A DNA stretch of 64,000 bases from Streptomyces sp. SID8374 (lineage in GTDB: Bacteria > Actinomycetota > Actinomycetes > Streptomycetales > Streptomycetaceae). Of this stretch, positions 25,831 through 34,237 are shown in pieces. The stretch is taken from NCBI RefSeq assembly GCF_009865135.1, contig NZ_WWGH01000001.1, positions 620,001-684,000 on the forward strand, read 5' to 3'. The number at the start of each line of letters is the position of its first letter. The first letter of the stretch is position 1. The notes under the pieces were generated by a model that was given only the letters and a program-made list of their open reading frames with translations, searched no databases and was not told the DNA's origin. The position numbers were made by a program, and so were the translations under genes.

Positions 25831-26260
25831 GGTCCACGGTCGTCACCAGCACCGTCAGCTCACAGCCCGGCCCCTCTTCCTCCAGGATCAGCCCTATCGC
25901 GATCCAACGCTCCTCGACCTGCCACAGTCTGACGAACTCGCAGCCGGCCACCGGGTCCGCCCACGGGTCCGGTATCACCTCGCCCGCCATCATCCGCTCC
26001 TGCGCGCTCCACAGGCTCATCAGCTGTGGTTCGCCCCAGCGGGCGGAGAGGAGCGTGAGCAGCGCGTCGTGCTCGGCGAGGCACTGCGCCCGGTGCTCGG
26101 GGCCGACCGGCTCGTCGTCGCCCCAGGGTTCGTGGTCGGTGCGCAGGAATGCCGTGTGGTAGCCGGGTCCGCTGACTCCCGAGACCGACGGCACGCGCTC
26201 CTGGGGGAATTCCCGGGTGCGCATCCCGTCGATGAGGCGGAGATGGTGTGCGGTCGTCAT
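25823..26260 (-). CDS. Conserved-type hypothetical protein
   Basis: A 145-residue soluble protein that I cannot assign. It is rich in Trp and acidic residues (FLRTDHEPWGDDEPVG, LWSAQERMMAGEVIPDPW, FVRLWQVEERWIAIGLILEEEG). It has no signal peptide or membrane segment. The pattern of a helical middle and a C-terminal beta strand pair recalls small Streptomyces-specific proteins. Convergent with mug, single gene. Confidence 0.65.
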   Translation of the reverse strand: MTTAHHLRLIDGMRTREFPQERVPSVSGVSGPGYHTAFLRTDHEPWGDDEPVGPEHRAQCLAEHDALLTLLSARWGEPQLMSLWSAQERMMAGEVIPDPWADPVAGCEFVRLWQVEERWIAIGLILEEEGPGCELTVLVTTVDPP

Positions 26261-26376
26261 ACCGTCAGTAAACCGTCCGCCACCGACAGCCGTTGCCCTG
26301 CCCCCGGGGTCGGGCGGCGCGTGCGGTCCGGTGGCTCGTGGCCGACGCAGGTTGCGTCTCGATACCGGCTTGCGGT

Positions 26377-26401
26377 GCTGCTCGCAGGGCCTGCGAGCAG
26401 C
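26377..26401. promoter_or_regulatory. 25-bp operator-like palindrome upstream of the ROK gene
   Basis: GCTGCTCGCAGG-G-CCTGCGAGCAGC, twelve-base perfect arms around one central base, four bases upstream of a TACGAT -10-like box (26405-26410) and 45 bases before the GTG. Likely the autoregulatory site of the ROK repressor. Confidence 0.65.
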
Positions 26402-26445
26402 GAGTACGATCCGGCAGACATGCGCACGAGCTGGGAGGACACACC

Positions 26446-27603
26446 GTGAGCCGGCTGACCGGGGGAGATCCGTCGCTGCTGCGGCGGATCAATTCAGCGG
26501 TGGTACTGCACGCCCTGCGAGGGGCCGGCTCGCCGACACTGACGGACCTGACCCGGATCACGGGTCTCTCCCGGCCGACGGTCGAGGGCGTCGTCGAGGG
26601 GCTGTTCGAGGCCGGTCTGGTGGTCGAGGCGCTGCCCGACGAGAGCGAGGCGCGGCGTCAGGGACGGCCCGCCCGCCGGTTCCGCTTCCGTGCCGAGGCC
26701 GGACATCTGCTGGGCGTCGAGATCGGCCCGCACCGGGTTTCGGCGCTGCTGTCGGGACTTGACGGCCGGGTGACCGGGGCGGGTTCGCGCACGGTGTCGG
26801 AGACGGCCTGTGCGGACGAGCGACTCGACCAGGTGCGGGCCGTGATCGCGGATCTGCTGCGCCGCACCGGGGTGGCCCGGAGCAGTCTGCGCGCCGTCGG
26901 CGTCGGCAGCCCCGGCATCGTGGAGGCCGACGGGACCGTACGGCTGGGCACGGCGCTGCCGGGGTGGACGGGGCTCGCGCTCGGGGAGCGGCTGCGGCGG
27001 TCGTTCCGCTGCCCGGTCCTCGTGGAGAACGACGCCAACGCCGCTGCGGTCGCCGAGCACTGGAAGGGTGCGGCCACCGAGTCCGACGACATCGTCTTCG
27101 TCCTGGCGGGGCTGAGCCCGGGGGCCGGTTCGCTGATCGGCGGGCGGCTGCACCGGGGGTTCGGCGGGGCGGCCGGGGAGATCGGCGCTCTGCATCTGCT
27201 GGGCCGGGATGTGACTCCGGAGCATCTGCTGTCGACCACGGGCACCCCGCTGGAACCGCTGGACGAGCAGGCGGTGGCCGTGGTGTTCGCCAAGGCCCGG
27301 CAGGGTGACACGGAGGCCCAGGCGGCCGTGGAGCGGTTCCTCCAGCGGCTGGTGCACGATGTGGCCGCTCTGGCGCTGGCCCTCGACCCGGAGCTGGTGG
27401 TGGTCGGTGGCTGGGCGGCCGGCCTGGACGGGGTGCTGGAGCCGCTCCGCGAGGAGCTGGCCCGCTACTGTCTGCGCCCGCCGCGGGTGACGTTGTCGTT
27501 GCTGGGTGAGGCCGCGGTCGCGACGGGGGCGCTGCGGCTGGCGCTGGACCATGTCGAGGAGCAGCTGTTCGCCGTCGAGGGTGCGGTGACGGCCCGCCGC
27601 TGA
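26446..27603 (+). CDS. ROK-family transcriptional regulator
   Basis: A 385-residue protein from GTG 26446 (GGGAGG upstream). The winged helix lies at about 15-70 (LTDLTRITGLSRPTVEGVVEGLFEAGLV), then an ROK sugar-kinase-like domain with DNDAN-type LVENDANAAAVAEHW and FGGAAGEIGALHLL. The zinc motif CxCGxxGCxE is missing, and the GEIGH histidine is alanine. Sugar sensing by the usual zinc-organised pocket is therefore doubtful. An internal-palindrome operator lies upstream. Convergent with a GntR gene. Confidence 0.88.
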   Translation: MSRLTGGDPSLLRRINSAVVLHALRGAGSPTLTDLTRITGLSRPTVEGVVEGLFEAGLVVEALPDESEARRQGRPARRFRFRAEAGHLLGVEIGPHRVSALLSGLDGRVTGAGSRTVSETACADERLDQVRAVIADLLRRTGVARSSLRAVGVGSPGIVEADGTVRLGTALPGWTGLALGERLRRSFRCPVLVENDANAAAVAEHWKGAATESDDIVFVLAGLSPGAGSLIGGRLHRGFGGAAGEIGALHLLGRDVTPEHLLSTTGTPLEPLDEQAVAVVFAKARQGDTEAQAAVERFLQRLVHDVAALALALDPELVVVGGWAAGLDGVLEPLREELARYCLRPPRVTLSLLGEAAVATGALRLALDHVEEQLFAVEGAVTARR

Positions 27604-27650
27604 GGGCGGGCGGCCGGGGCGCGGTGTCCCGAAGACGGGCCGGTGACGCG

Positions 27651-27690
27651 CTGATGGCGGCCGGCCGGTTTCCCGGCGGACCGCCATCAG
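27651..27690. terminator. Bidirectional terminator between ROK and GntR genes
   Basis: CTGATGGCGG (27651-27660) and CCGCCATCAG (27681-27690), ten-base perfect arms in the convergent spacer. Confidence 0.6.
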
Positions 27691-27735
27691 GTGGCACTGT
27701 TCGCGAAGGGAGCCCGCGCTCCCGGAAGGAAGGCC

Positions 27736-28503
27736 TCAGGACGCCTGGCGCTCCTGCTGCTCGTCGTGGCTGATCTCCAGCGCGCCGGAGTCCCCGAAGG
27801 TGAGGCGGCAGGTGTCCGCCCGGTAGGTGGCGATGGAGACGGCGGCCGTGCCGCCCGCCGCGAAGTACCGGGTGGTGACGACGAGGACGGGGGCGCCGGG
27901 GAGCCGGTCGAGTTCCTTGGCGTCGTCCGCGCGGGCCGACCCCAGCTCCACGGAGCGGTCCTGGCCCTCCAGGCCCAGGCGGTGCAGCTCGCGCAGCACG
28001 GCTCGGGCGCGCACGGTGCCGGACGGTGCGTCGATCGCGGAGAGGTCGGGGACCGAGGAGGCGGGTACGTAGAGAAGCTCGGCCGCCACCGCCTGGCCGT
28101 GGGTGTCGCGGATGCGGCGCACCACGTGGACGGGCTCGGTGCCGGTGCCGAGCATCGCGGCCACGGCGCCGGGGGCGGCCTCACTGCCACAGTCGACCGG
28201 CTGCCAGGCCTCGCCCGCCACACCGCCCGTCCACTCGTGCTGGGCGGTGGAGACGGCGACGCCCACGCGCGGCGGGGCGACGGTCGTGCCGACGCCTCGG
28301 CGGCGCTGTAGCCTGCCTTCAAGTTCGAGCTGCTCCAGAGCCTGCCGGAGCGTGGCACGCGCGACTCCGAACCGTGCCGCGAGGTCCCGCTCGTTGGGCA
28401 GGATCTCACCCACCGCAAAGTCCGAGTCGAGTGCCTCACTGAGCACGGTCTTGAGGTGCCAGTACTTCGGCTCCTGCACCGATTCCAGCTGCGTGGTCCC
28501 CAC
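27736..28503 (-). CDS. GntR/HutC-family regulator with UTRA domain
   Basis: A 255-residue protein. I chose GTG 28503 because GGAGG lies five bases upstream; TTG 28506 is an alternative. The winged helix spans about 10-75 (LPNERDLAARFGVARATLRQALEQLELEGRLQRRRGVGT), and the UTRA effector domain runs from about 95 to 245. HutC-subfamily members of this type (for example DasR) respond to sugar phosphates. The palindrome at 28593-28606 resembles the DasR-type site TGGTCTAGACCA and overlaps the gene's own -35, so autoregulation is likely. Confidence 0.9.
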   Translation of the reverse strand: MGTTQLESVQEPKYWHLKTVLSEALDSDFAVGEILPNERDLAARFGVARATLRQALEQLELEGRLQRRRGVGTTVAPPRVGVAVSTAQHEWTGGVAGEAWQPVDCGSEAAPGAVAAMLGTGTEPVHVVRRIRDTHGQAVAAELLYVPASSVPDLSAIDAPSGTVRARAVLRELHRLGLEGQDRSVELGSARADDAKELDRLPGAPVLVVTTRYFAAGGTAAVSIATYRADTCRLTFGDSGALEISHDEQQERQAS

Positions 28504-28564
28504 CAAGTCCTCCGCAATCGCCCAGCGACTTTTCCGCGACGCTATTTATTAAAGGTTCCTGTCT

Positions 28565-28577
28565 TAAGGTGACCTTA
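28565..28577. promoter_or_regulatory. Palindrome over the GntR-gene -10 box
   Basis: TAAGGT-G-ACCTTA, six-base perfect arms, coinciding with the TAAGGT -10 element on the minus strand. Confidence 0.5.
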
Positions 28578-28606
28578 GGATGGCGCACCCCCTTGGTCAA
28601 GACCAA
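28572..28606 (-). promoter_or_regulatory. GntR promoter with DasR-like operator
   Basis: On the minus strand TTGACC (-35) and TAAGGT (-10) are 17 bases apart. TTGGTC-AA-GACCAA (28593-28606) covers the -35 and matches the HutC/DasR-type operator half-sites. The expected transcript starts about 60 bases before the GTG at 28503. Confidence 0.65.
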
Positions 28607-28690
28607 TCCTTATTCCGTAACGGAACGAAACGGGACTTTGGCGCAGAGCGTTCACAAGACGTTCGTGGTGCCGTGAGCCGCGCGCAGCAT

Positions 28691-28723
28691 GAAGCCCCAC
28701 CACCGGGCCGGTGGCGGGGCTTC
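28691..28723. terminator. Terminator of the ECF41 sigma gene
   Basis: GAAGCCCCACCACCGG and CCGGTGGCGGGGCTTC, 16-base arms with one mismatch, 60 bases beyond the sigma-factor stop on the minus strand. Confidence 0.6.
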
Positions 28724-28782
28724 GGCCGGTCAGCCGCGGAGCGGGCCGGTCCGGATTCCTCCTGGCCGGAAAGCGCGCGCGG

Positions 28783-29667
28783 TCACACGGCGGAGAGACC
28801 GGCGAGCTTGTCCGGATTGCGAACGATATAGATGCATTGAATGATCCCGTCGCGGATCTCGATCTGGAAGAAAGTGTCCGGCTTTCCTCCGACAAAGCAC
28901 GCCACACCGGGTCCGCCGTTGAACTCCGCGATCCGCATCTCCCACTCCGGTCCGGCCTCCTGGCCGACCGCGGCGAGGAACCGGCCGACCTTGTCGGCGG
29001 ACTCGATGACCCGCAGCGCCGCCTTCGCCTTGCCCCCGGCGTCGCTGACGAGCCGGACGTCCGGTGCCAGGAGGGCCATCAGCTGTTCGATGGAGCCGCC
29101 GGACGCGGCGGCCAGGAACCGCTCGGTGAGGTCGCGGCGCTCCGCCGGATCGACGTCGTAGCGCGGTTTGCGCTCGTCCACGTGGCGTCTGGCGCGCCCG
29201 GCGAGCTGGCGGACGGCCGGCTCGGTGCGGTCGAGGGCGGCGGCGATCTCGGCGTACGGAAAGCCGAAGGCCTCCCGGAGCACGAAGACCGCGCGCTCCA
29301 GCGGGGAGAGCGATTCGAGGACGACGAGTACGGCGAGGGAGACGGAGTCGGCGAGGACGGCCCGCTCCGCCGCGTCGGGAGCGGTCGGCCCGAAGTCGGT
29401 GACGACCGCTTCGGGCAGCCAGGGGCCGACGTACGCCTCCCGGCGGGACTTGAGGTGGCGCAGCCGGTCGATGGCCAGCCGGGTGGTGATCCGTACCAGA
29501 AAGGCTCTCGACTCGCGGATGCCCTCCTGAGCGGCGGACGACCAGCGCAGCCACGCCTCCTGCACCACGTCCTCGGCGTCGGCGACACGGCCGAGCATGC
29601 GGTAGGCGACGCCGGTGAGGACGGGCCGGTGCTCTTCGAAGACTTCGGTGGCGGGGTCGGCTGTCAC
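28783..29667 (-). CDS. ECF41 (SigJ-like) RNA polymerase sigma factor with SnoaL-like C-terminus
   Basis: A 294-residue sigma factor starting GTG 29667. Region 2 is LTGVAYRMLGRVADAEDVVQEAWLRW, followed by the ECF41 linker YVGPWLPE. Region 4 is LSPLERAVFVLREAFGFPYAEIAAALDRTEPAVRQLAGRARRHV. A SnoaL_2/NTF2-like extension (about 180-294) ends in the group's NPDKL motif. ECF41 sigmas are autoregulated by this extension and usually pair with a carboxymuconolactone-decarboxylase-like gene. I find none in the window; the divergent neighbour is a hydrolase. Confidence 0.92.
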   Translation of the reverse strand: MTADPATEVFEEHRPVLTGVAYRMLGRVADAEDVVQEAWLRWSSAAQEGIRESRAFLVRITTRLAIDRLRHLKSRREAYVGPWLPEAVVTDFGPTAPDAAERAVLADSVSLAVLVVLESLSPLERAVFVLREAFGFPYAEIAAALDRTEPAVRQLAGRARRHVDERKPRYDVDPAERRDLTERFLAAASGGSIEQLMALLAPDVRLVSDAGGKAKAALRVIESADKVGRFLAAVGQEAGPEWEMRIAEFNGGPGVACFVGGKPDTFFQIEIRDGIIQCIYIVRNPDKLAGLSAV

Positions 29668-29789
29668 CGGTCCATCCCAGCCGACCCGCCAGGTGGTGTC
29701 CAGCGGGAATCGCCGGAGCCCTTGAACTCCAAGCTACCGGACGGTAATTGTTGTTGACGCGATGTCTACCCACTCCAGGGAGCAGCTCC

Positions 29790-30620
29790 ATGACCACCAC
29801 GGTCTCCTTCACCGTCGATTCCGCGCACGGCCCCCGTCCGGTCTCGGTGGAGTACGAACGGACCGGTGCGGGTGAACCGTTGGTCCTGCTCCACGGCATC
29901 GGCCACCACCACCAGGCCTGGGACCCGGTGACGCGCATCCTGGCCGCCGAGCGCGAGGTGATAGCCGTCGACCTGCCCGGCTTCGGCGCCTCTCCCGCTC
30001 TGCCGGACGGAGTCCCGTACACCCTGGAGGCGGTCCCCTCGGTCCTCGGAGCCCTCTTCTCGGCGCTGGGCCTGGACCGCCCGCACGTCGCCGGCAACTC
30101 CCTCGGGGGCCTGTTCGCCCTGGAGCTGGGGCGCAGGGAGCTGGTCCGCTCGGTGACCGCCCTCTCCCCCGCGGGCTTCTGGAACGAGCCCGAGCGCCGC
30201 TACGCCTTCACCACCCTGCGGGCGATGCGCCGCGCCGCACTGGCCCTCCCGGTGCCGGCGATCGAACGGCTCTCCCGCAGCGCGGCCGGCCGTACGGCGC
30301 TGACCAGTACCATCTACGCCCGGCCCGGCAGGCGCTCCCCCGAGGCCGTCGTCGCCGAGACCCTGGCCCTGCGAGGAGCGACCGGCTTCCACCAGACGCT
30401 GGCCGCAGGCGGGAGCATCTCCTTCACCGAGGATGTGAAGGGCATCCCCGTCACCGTCGCCTGGGGCACCCGCGACCGCATCCTCCTCCGGAAGCAGGGG
30501 ATCCGCGCCAAGCACGTGATCCCGGAGGCCCGGCTCGTACGGCTGCCCGGCTGCGGGCACGTCCCGATGAACGACGACCCGGCGCTGGTGGCCCGGGTCA
30601 TCCTCGACACCAGCCGCTGA
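29790..30620 (+). CDS. Alpha/beta hydrolase
   Basis: A 276-residue alpha/beta-hydrolase from ATG 29790 (MTTTVSFTVDSAHGPRP). The oxyanion HG is in LLHGIGHHHQAW, the nucleophile elbow GNSLGG has its serine at about residue 105, the acid lies in VAWGTRDR, and the catalytic His is in LPGCGHVPM. No signal peptide. It is divergent from the ECF41 sigma gene with 122 bases between starts, a layout that suggests control by that sigma factor, though I cannot see a clear ECF41 promoter. Confidence 0.88.
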   Translation: MTTTVSFTVDSAHGPRPVSVEYERTGAGEPLVLLHGIGHHHQAWDPVTRILAAEREVIAVDLPGFGASPALPDGVPYTLEAVPSVLGALFSALGLDRPHVAGNSLGGLFALELGRRELVRSVTALSPAGFWNEPERRYAFTTLRAMRRAALALPVPAIERLSRSAAGRTALTSTIYARPGRRSPEAVVAETLALRGATGFHQTLAAGGSISFTEDVKGIPVTVAWGTRDRILLRKQGIRAKHVIPEARLVRLPGCGHVPMNDDPALVARVILDTSR

Positions 30621-30631
30621 GGGGCGGGGCG

Positions 30632-30780
30632 CGGGCCTCCCAGCACTCCTGAGCCGAGCGCCACCCCGACGCCGGCCAGAAGGCTCCCCGCGCCCTGCGC
30701 CATCCCGTACGTCCCCGCCCCGACGAGCGGTGCGGTCAGCGCGGCGGAGACCGGGACGAGGCCGGAGAAGAGGGTGACGT
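30632..30780 (-). pseudogene. Relic of an EamA/DMT-family permease (C-terminal part)
   Basis: Read leftward, this segment encodes VTLFSGLVPVSAALTAPLVG, then GTYGMAQGAGSLLAGVGVALGSGV, the last two helices of EamA-type transporters. No start, upstream helices or in-frame stop remain. It faces away from the MocR relic at 30821-31019, so the pair looks like a divergent MocR/EamA unit whose middle was deleted. Confidence 0.55.
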
Positions 30781-30820
30781 GTTCGGCCGGACAGCGCGGA
30801 CTGTACGGCGGCGATCGCGC

Positions 30821-31019
30821 GGTCCCGAGGGGGCGCTCCTGAGCCGTGCGGCCGGGGCGGGCATCGCGCTGCGGCCGTTGAGCGGCTGCGGGGACGCGGG
30901 ACCCGAGGACGGCTCGGTGGCGCTCGTGCTCGGCTACGCGCGTGTGGGGGTGTGAGGTCTCCCGGGGCGTCGAACTGCTCGCGGCCGAGCGGGCACCGGG
31001 CGCAAGTGGCTGTCCCTGA
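30821..31019 (+). pseudogene. Relic of a MocR/PdxR-type regulator (C-terminus, frameshifted)
   Basis: The plus strand reads ALLSRAAGAGIALRPLSGCGD and SVALVLGYARV, the C-terminal aminotransferase-like end of MocR regulators. A stop at 30953-30955 follows. One base over, the frame continues with EVSRGVELLAAERAPG, the usual MocR tail, so a single-base deletion near 30950 broke the gene. The N-terminal four-fifths are missing. The remaining bases to 31165 show no recognisable gene. Confidence 0.55.
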
Positions 31020-31165
31020 GGGCGCCTTGGACCGGCCTTGTTCACCCGGCGTTGGGGCAGCGGCTTCCGCGGCCCACTAGGCATGGGGGCGGAGACCGGC
31101 TCCGGCGAGACGGAGCGCTGCGGCCTCCGCCCGCCCGTTCCGCCCACCGCCCTGGAGGCGCTCCG

Positions 31166-32746
31166 ATGCCGCACCGCCCGCGTATCCCCTCGCCCGGCCG
31201 CCGTACCGTTCTGCGGGGCTCTCTGCTCGTCCCGGCGGCGGCCGCTCTGCCCGCAGCCGTCGGCGCGGCTCCCGCCCTGGCCCTGGCGGGGCGGCCGGAG
31301 GCGGCCTGGGGCGTGCAGGTGGGGAGCGTCACCGCCTCGTCGGCGCTGGTCTGGGTGCGGTCGGACCGGCCCGCCCGGATGGTGGTGGAGACCTCGGCCA
31401 CCGAGTCCTTCCGCCGCGCCCGGAGCTGGTACGGGCCGCTGATCGGCCCGGGAAGCGACTTCACCGGGACGGTTCCGCTGTACGGGCTTCCGGCGGGCGA
31501 GCAGGTGCACTACCGCGTCACGCTGGCCGACCCGCACGACCCCCGCCGTACGGGAAAGCCGGTGTACGGAACCTTCCGTACCGCTCCGTCCCGGCGCCGG
31601 GACGGGGTCCGCTTCCTGTGGTCCGGGGACATCGCGGGGCAGGGGTGGGGCATCAACCCGGACATCGGCGGCTACCGGGTGTACGAGGAGATGCGCCGCC
31701 TCGACCCGGACTTCTTCCTGTGCAGCGGCGACACCGTCTACGCGGACGGGCCGCTCCAGCCGAGCGTCACGCTGCCCGACGGCAGGGTGTGGCGCAACGT
31801 CATGACCGAGGAGAAGGCCAAGGTCGCCGAGACGCTGGACGAGTACCGGGGGAACTTCCGCTACAACCTCCTCGACAGCAACTTCCGGCGCTTCAACGCG
31901 CAGGTCCCCTCCGTCGTGCAGTGGGACGACCACGAGGTGCGCAACAACTGGTACCCCGGCCAGATCCTCGACGACGAGCGCTACACCGAGAAGAACGTCG
32001 ACATCCTCGCGGCCCGTTCCGCACGTGCCTTCGGCGAATACTTCCCCGTGTCGGCGCCGCACGGCTCCTCCCGGCGGTCCCGCATGTACCGGACCGTCCA
32101 CCACGGGCCGCTGCTGGACGTCTTCGTCCTCGACATGCGCTCGCACCGCAACCGCAACTCCCCCAACCGGCAGGCCGACGACACGACCGGCATCCTCGGC
32201 GCCGAGCAGCTGCGCTGGCTCAAACGCGCCCTCGCCGAGTCCCGTGCGGTGTGGAAGGTGATCGCGGCCGACATGCCGCTGGGCCTGGTGGTCCCGGACG
32301 GGGCGACGGACTTCGAGGCGGTGGCGCAGGGCGATCCGGGTGCTCCGCTCGGACGGGAGCTCCAGATCGCGGAGTTGCTGCGGTTCATCAAGCACCGCAA
32401 GGTCACCGGCACGTTGTGGCTGACGGCCGATGTGCACTACACCTCGGCCCAGCACTACGCCCCCGAGCGGGCGGCGTTCAAGGACTTCGCGCCGTTCTGG
32501 GAGTTCGTCTCGGGCCCGTTGGCGGCAGGGGGATTTCCGGCCAACGCGCTGGACGGCACGTTCGGGCCGGACCGGGTCTTCGTGCGGGCGCCGGACCGGG
32601 CCAATGTGTCGCCGATGGAGTCTCCGCAGTTCTTCGGAGAGGTCGAGATCGACGGCCACAGCGCGGATCTGACGGTGCGTCTGCGGGCGGAGGGCGGCGC
32701 GGTGCTGTTCACGAAGGTGCTGCGGCCGGGGCGCGTCGGTCAGTGA
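31166..32746 (+). CDS. PhoD-like alkaline phosphatase, Tat-secreted
   Basis: A 526-residue PhoD-family phosphodiesterase/phosphatase from ATG 31166 with GGAGG upstream. The N-terminus GRRTVLRGSLLVPAAAALPAAVG is a twin-arginine signal. Metal-site motifs SGDIAG, LCSGDTVYADG, VVQWDDHEVRNNW and TADVHYTSAQHY are present, together with the N-terminal Fn3-like PhoD_N domain (about 45-135). It acts outside the cell to release phosphate, binding Fe/Ca. PHO boxes were not evident upstream, where only gene relics lie. Confidence 0.93.
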   Translation: MPHRPRIPSPGRRTVLRGSLLVPAAAALPAAVGAAPALALAGRPEAAWGVQVGSVTASSALVWVRSDRPARMVVETSATESFRRARSWYGPLIGPGSDFTGTVPLYGLPAGEQVHYRVTLADPHDPRRTGKPVYGTFRTAPSRRRDGVRFLWSGDIAGQGWGINPDIGGYRVYEEMRRLDPDFFLCSGDTVYADGPLQPSVTLPDGRVWRNVMTEEKAKVAETLDEYRGNFRYNLLDSNFRRFNAQVPSVVQWDDHEVRNNWYPGQILDDERYTEKNVDILAARSARAFGEYFPVSAPHGSSRRSRMYRTVHHGPLLDVFVLDMRSHRNRNSPNRQADDTTGILGAEQLRWLKRALAESRAVWKVIAADMPLGLVVPDGATDFEAVAQGDPGAPLGRELQIAELLRFIKHRKVTGTLWLTADVHYTSAQHYAPERAAFKDFAPFWEFVSGPLAAGGFPANALDGTFGPDRVFVRAPDRANVSPMESPQFFGEVEIDGHSADLTVRLRAEGGAVLFTKVLRPGRVGQ

Positions 32747-32860
32747 GGGCGCCGGGAGCGCCTGCGCCCCGGACCGGCGGAGAGCCCGGGGACCGCCTCT
32801 GACCTGCACGGACGCCTGTGCCAGGGCCCGTTGTCAGTGGTGGGTCCTACCGTTTTCTCC

Positions 32861-34237
32861 ATGACCCGATCCGTTCAGGCCTTGGCCTACGCACGCCCGT
32901 CCGCCCTGGAGTCCTCGCAGGCGGGAGCCGCCCTCGGGCTGGAGACCGCGGGCGGTCTCACCCCGCGCGGGGCGGAGGCGCATCCGCGCTTCTTCGCCGG
33001 ATTCCTCTCCGCTCCGCGCATCGCCGCCCGGGGGCTGCTGGCGGTGGCCGACGTGGCCGCCGCCCGCTACTACCAGCGCACCCTGCCCGCCTCCCTCGAC
33101 CCGGTGGTGACGGGGAACGGGGACCGGTTGCGCTTCGAGTCGTTCTCCGGCTGCTGCGGGGTGTACGCACGCCTCGATGTGCTCCAGGAGGGGTTGGACG
33201 GGGAGCGGACGGGCCACGGTACGACCAATGTGGACGTGAACAATCCGCTGCGGGAGGCCCTTTCCCGGATAACGGCGGACGACCCGCTGCATCTGCGGGT
33301 GGGCCCCGAGGAGTTGGCGGTCACCACGCTGGACGGGCCGGTGGTGGAGAAGAAGGTGCCGCTGCCGGACCGGTGGCTGCGGGGGTTCGCCGAGGCGCAG
33401 GTGGCCTCGGCGGGGTTCGATCTGCGGGCCGAGCTGCCGGCGGCCCGGGCGGTGGCGTTCCTGCGCTCGCTGCCCCGGGGTTCGGGGAACGCGGGGCGGG
33501 GCGCTCAGTGGGTGGTCGCCTCCGGGTCCGGGCTGCGGCCGACGACCCGGCCGGTGCCGGGCGCGGTGTGCCTGCCGGGGCCCGAGCGGCTGGTGGCTCT
33601 CCAGCGGGTGCTGCGCCATGCGACGGCGCTGCGGGTGTACGGGCCTCCGGTGGTGGACGGTGCGCCGGTGGCGAGCGCGTGGGAGGTGGTCCTGCCGGGC
33701 ATGCGGCTCACGCTGACGCTGTCCCCGGACTCCTCGCGGGGGTTCTCGGGCGAGGGCGGCGTCCTGGAGGCGCTGGCCACCGATGAGGCGGCGGCCGACG
33801 CCGAGCTGGTCTCGGTCCTCCTCGCCTGGGAGCCCACGATCGAACCGGCCTCCCTGGCCGAGCAGTCGGGGCTGAGTGTCGAGAGGGTACGGGCCGCGCT
33901 CACCCGGCTCGGCACGGCGGGCCGGGTCGGCTACGACCTGGCGGACGCGGCCTACTTCCACCGCGAGCTGCCCTACGACGCGGACCGGGCGGAGCGTCAC
34001 AACCCGCGTCTGGTCGCCGCCCGCGAGCTGGCCGGTGCGGGGGCGGTGTCGCTGGACGGCGCGCTGGCCTCCGTGGCCTCCGGCGACCGGCGCTACCAGG
34101 TGCGCGAGAGCGACGGGAGGCTCACCTGCACCTGCCAGTGGTGGGCGGACTACCGGGGGAAGCGGGGCCCGTGCAAGCACGCCCTTGCCGTGACGATGGC
34201 CCGGCGCGGCGCGACGGTCGCCGGAGGCGTGCGATGA
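32861..34237 (+). CDS. SWIM zinc-finger domain protein
   Basis: A 458-residue protein from ATG 32861 (MTRSVQALAYARP); a TTG at 32831 would add ten residues. Most of the chain is an unassigned alpha/beta region. A winged-helix-like part occurs at about 315-365 (LSVERVRAALTRLGTAGRVGYDL). The C-terminus carries a SWIM finger CTCQWWADYRGKRGPCKHALAV (CxC...CxH). It overlaps the next gene (stop/start ATGA region at 34234). In actinobacteria such SWIM genes travel with MoxR/VWA/DUF5682 sets; none of those is here. Confidence 0.85.
   Translation: MTRSVQALAYARPSALESSQAGAALGLETAGGLTPRGAEAHPRFFAGFLSAPRIAARGLLAVADVAAARYYQRTLPASLDPVVTGNGDRLRFESFSGCCGVYARLDVLQEGLDGERTGHGTTNVDVNNPLREALSRITADDPLHLRVGPEELAVTTLDGPVVEKKVPLPDRWLRGFAEAQVASAGFDLRAELPAARAVAFLRSLPRGSGNAGRGAQWVVASGSGLRPTTRPVPGAVCLPGPERLVALQRVLRHATALRVYGPPVVDGAPVASAWEVVLPGMRLTLTLSPDSSRGFSGEGGVLEALATDEAAADAELVSVLLAWEPTIEPASLAEQSGLSVERVRAALTRLGTAGRVGYDLADAAYFHRELPYDADRAERHNPRLVAARELAGAGAVSLDGALASVASGDRRYQVRESDGRLTCTCQWWADYRGKRGPCKHALAVTMARRGATVAGGVR

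Noticed and set aside
30314..32809. An 831-codon minus-strand open frame
   Set aside because: It crosses the hydrolase and PhoD genes in antisense. Only a short part (30632-30780) has meaning, as an EamA relic.
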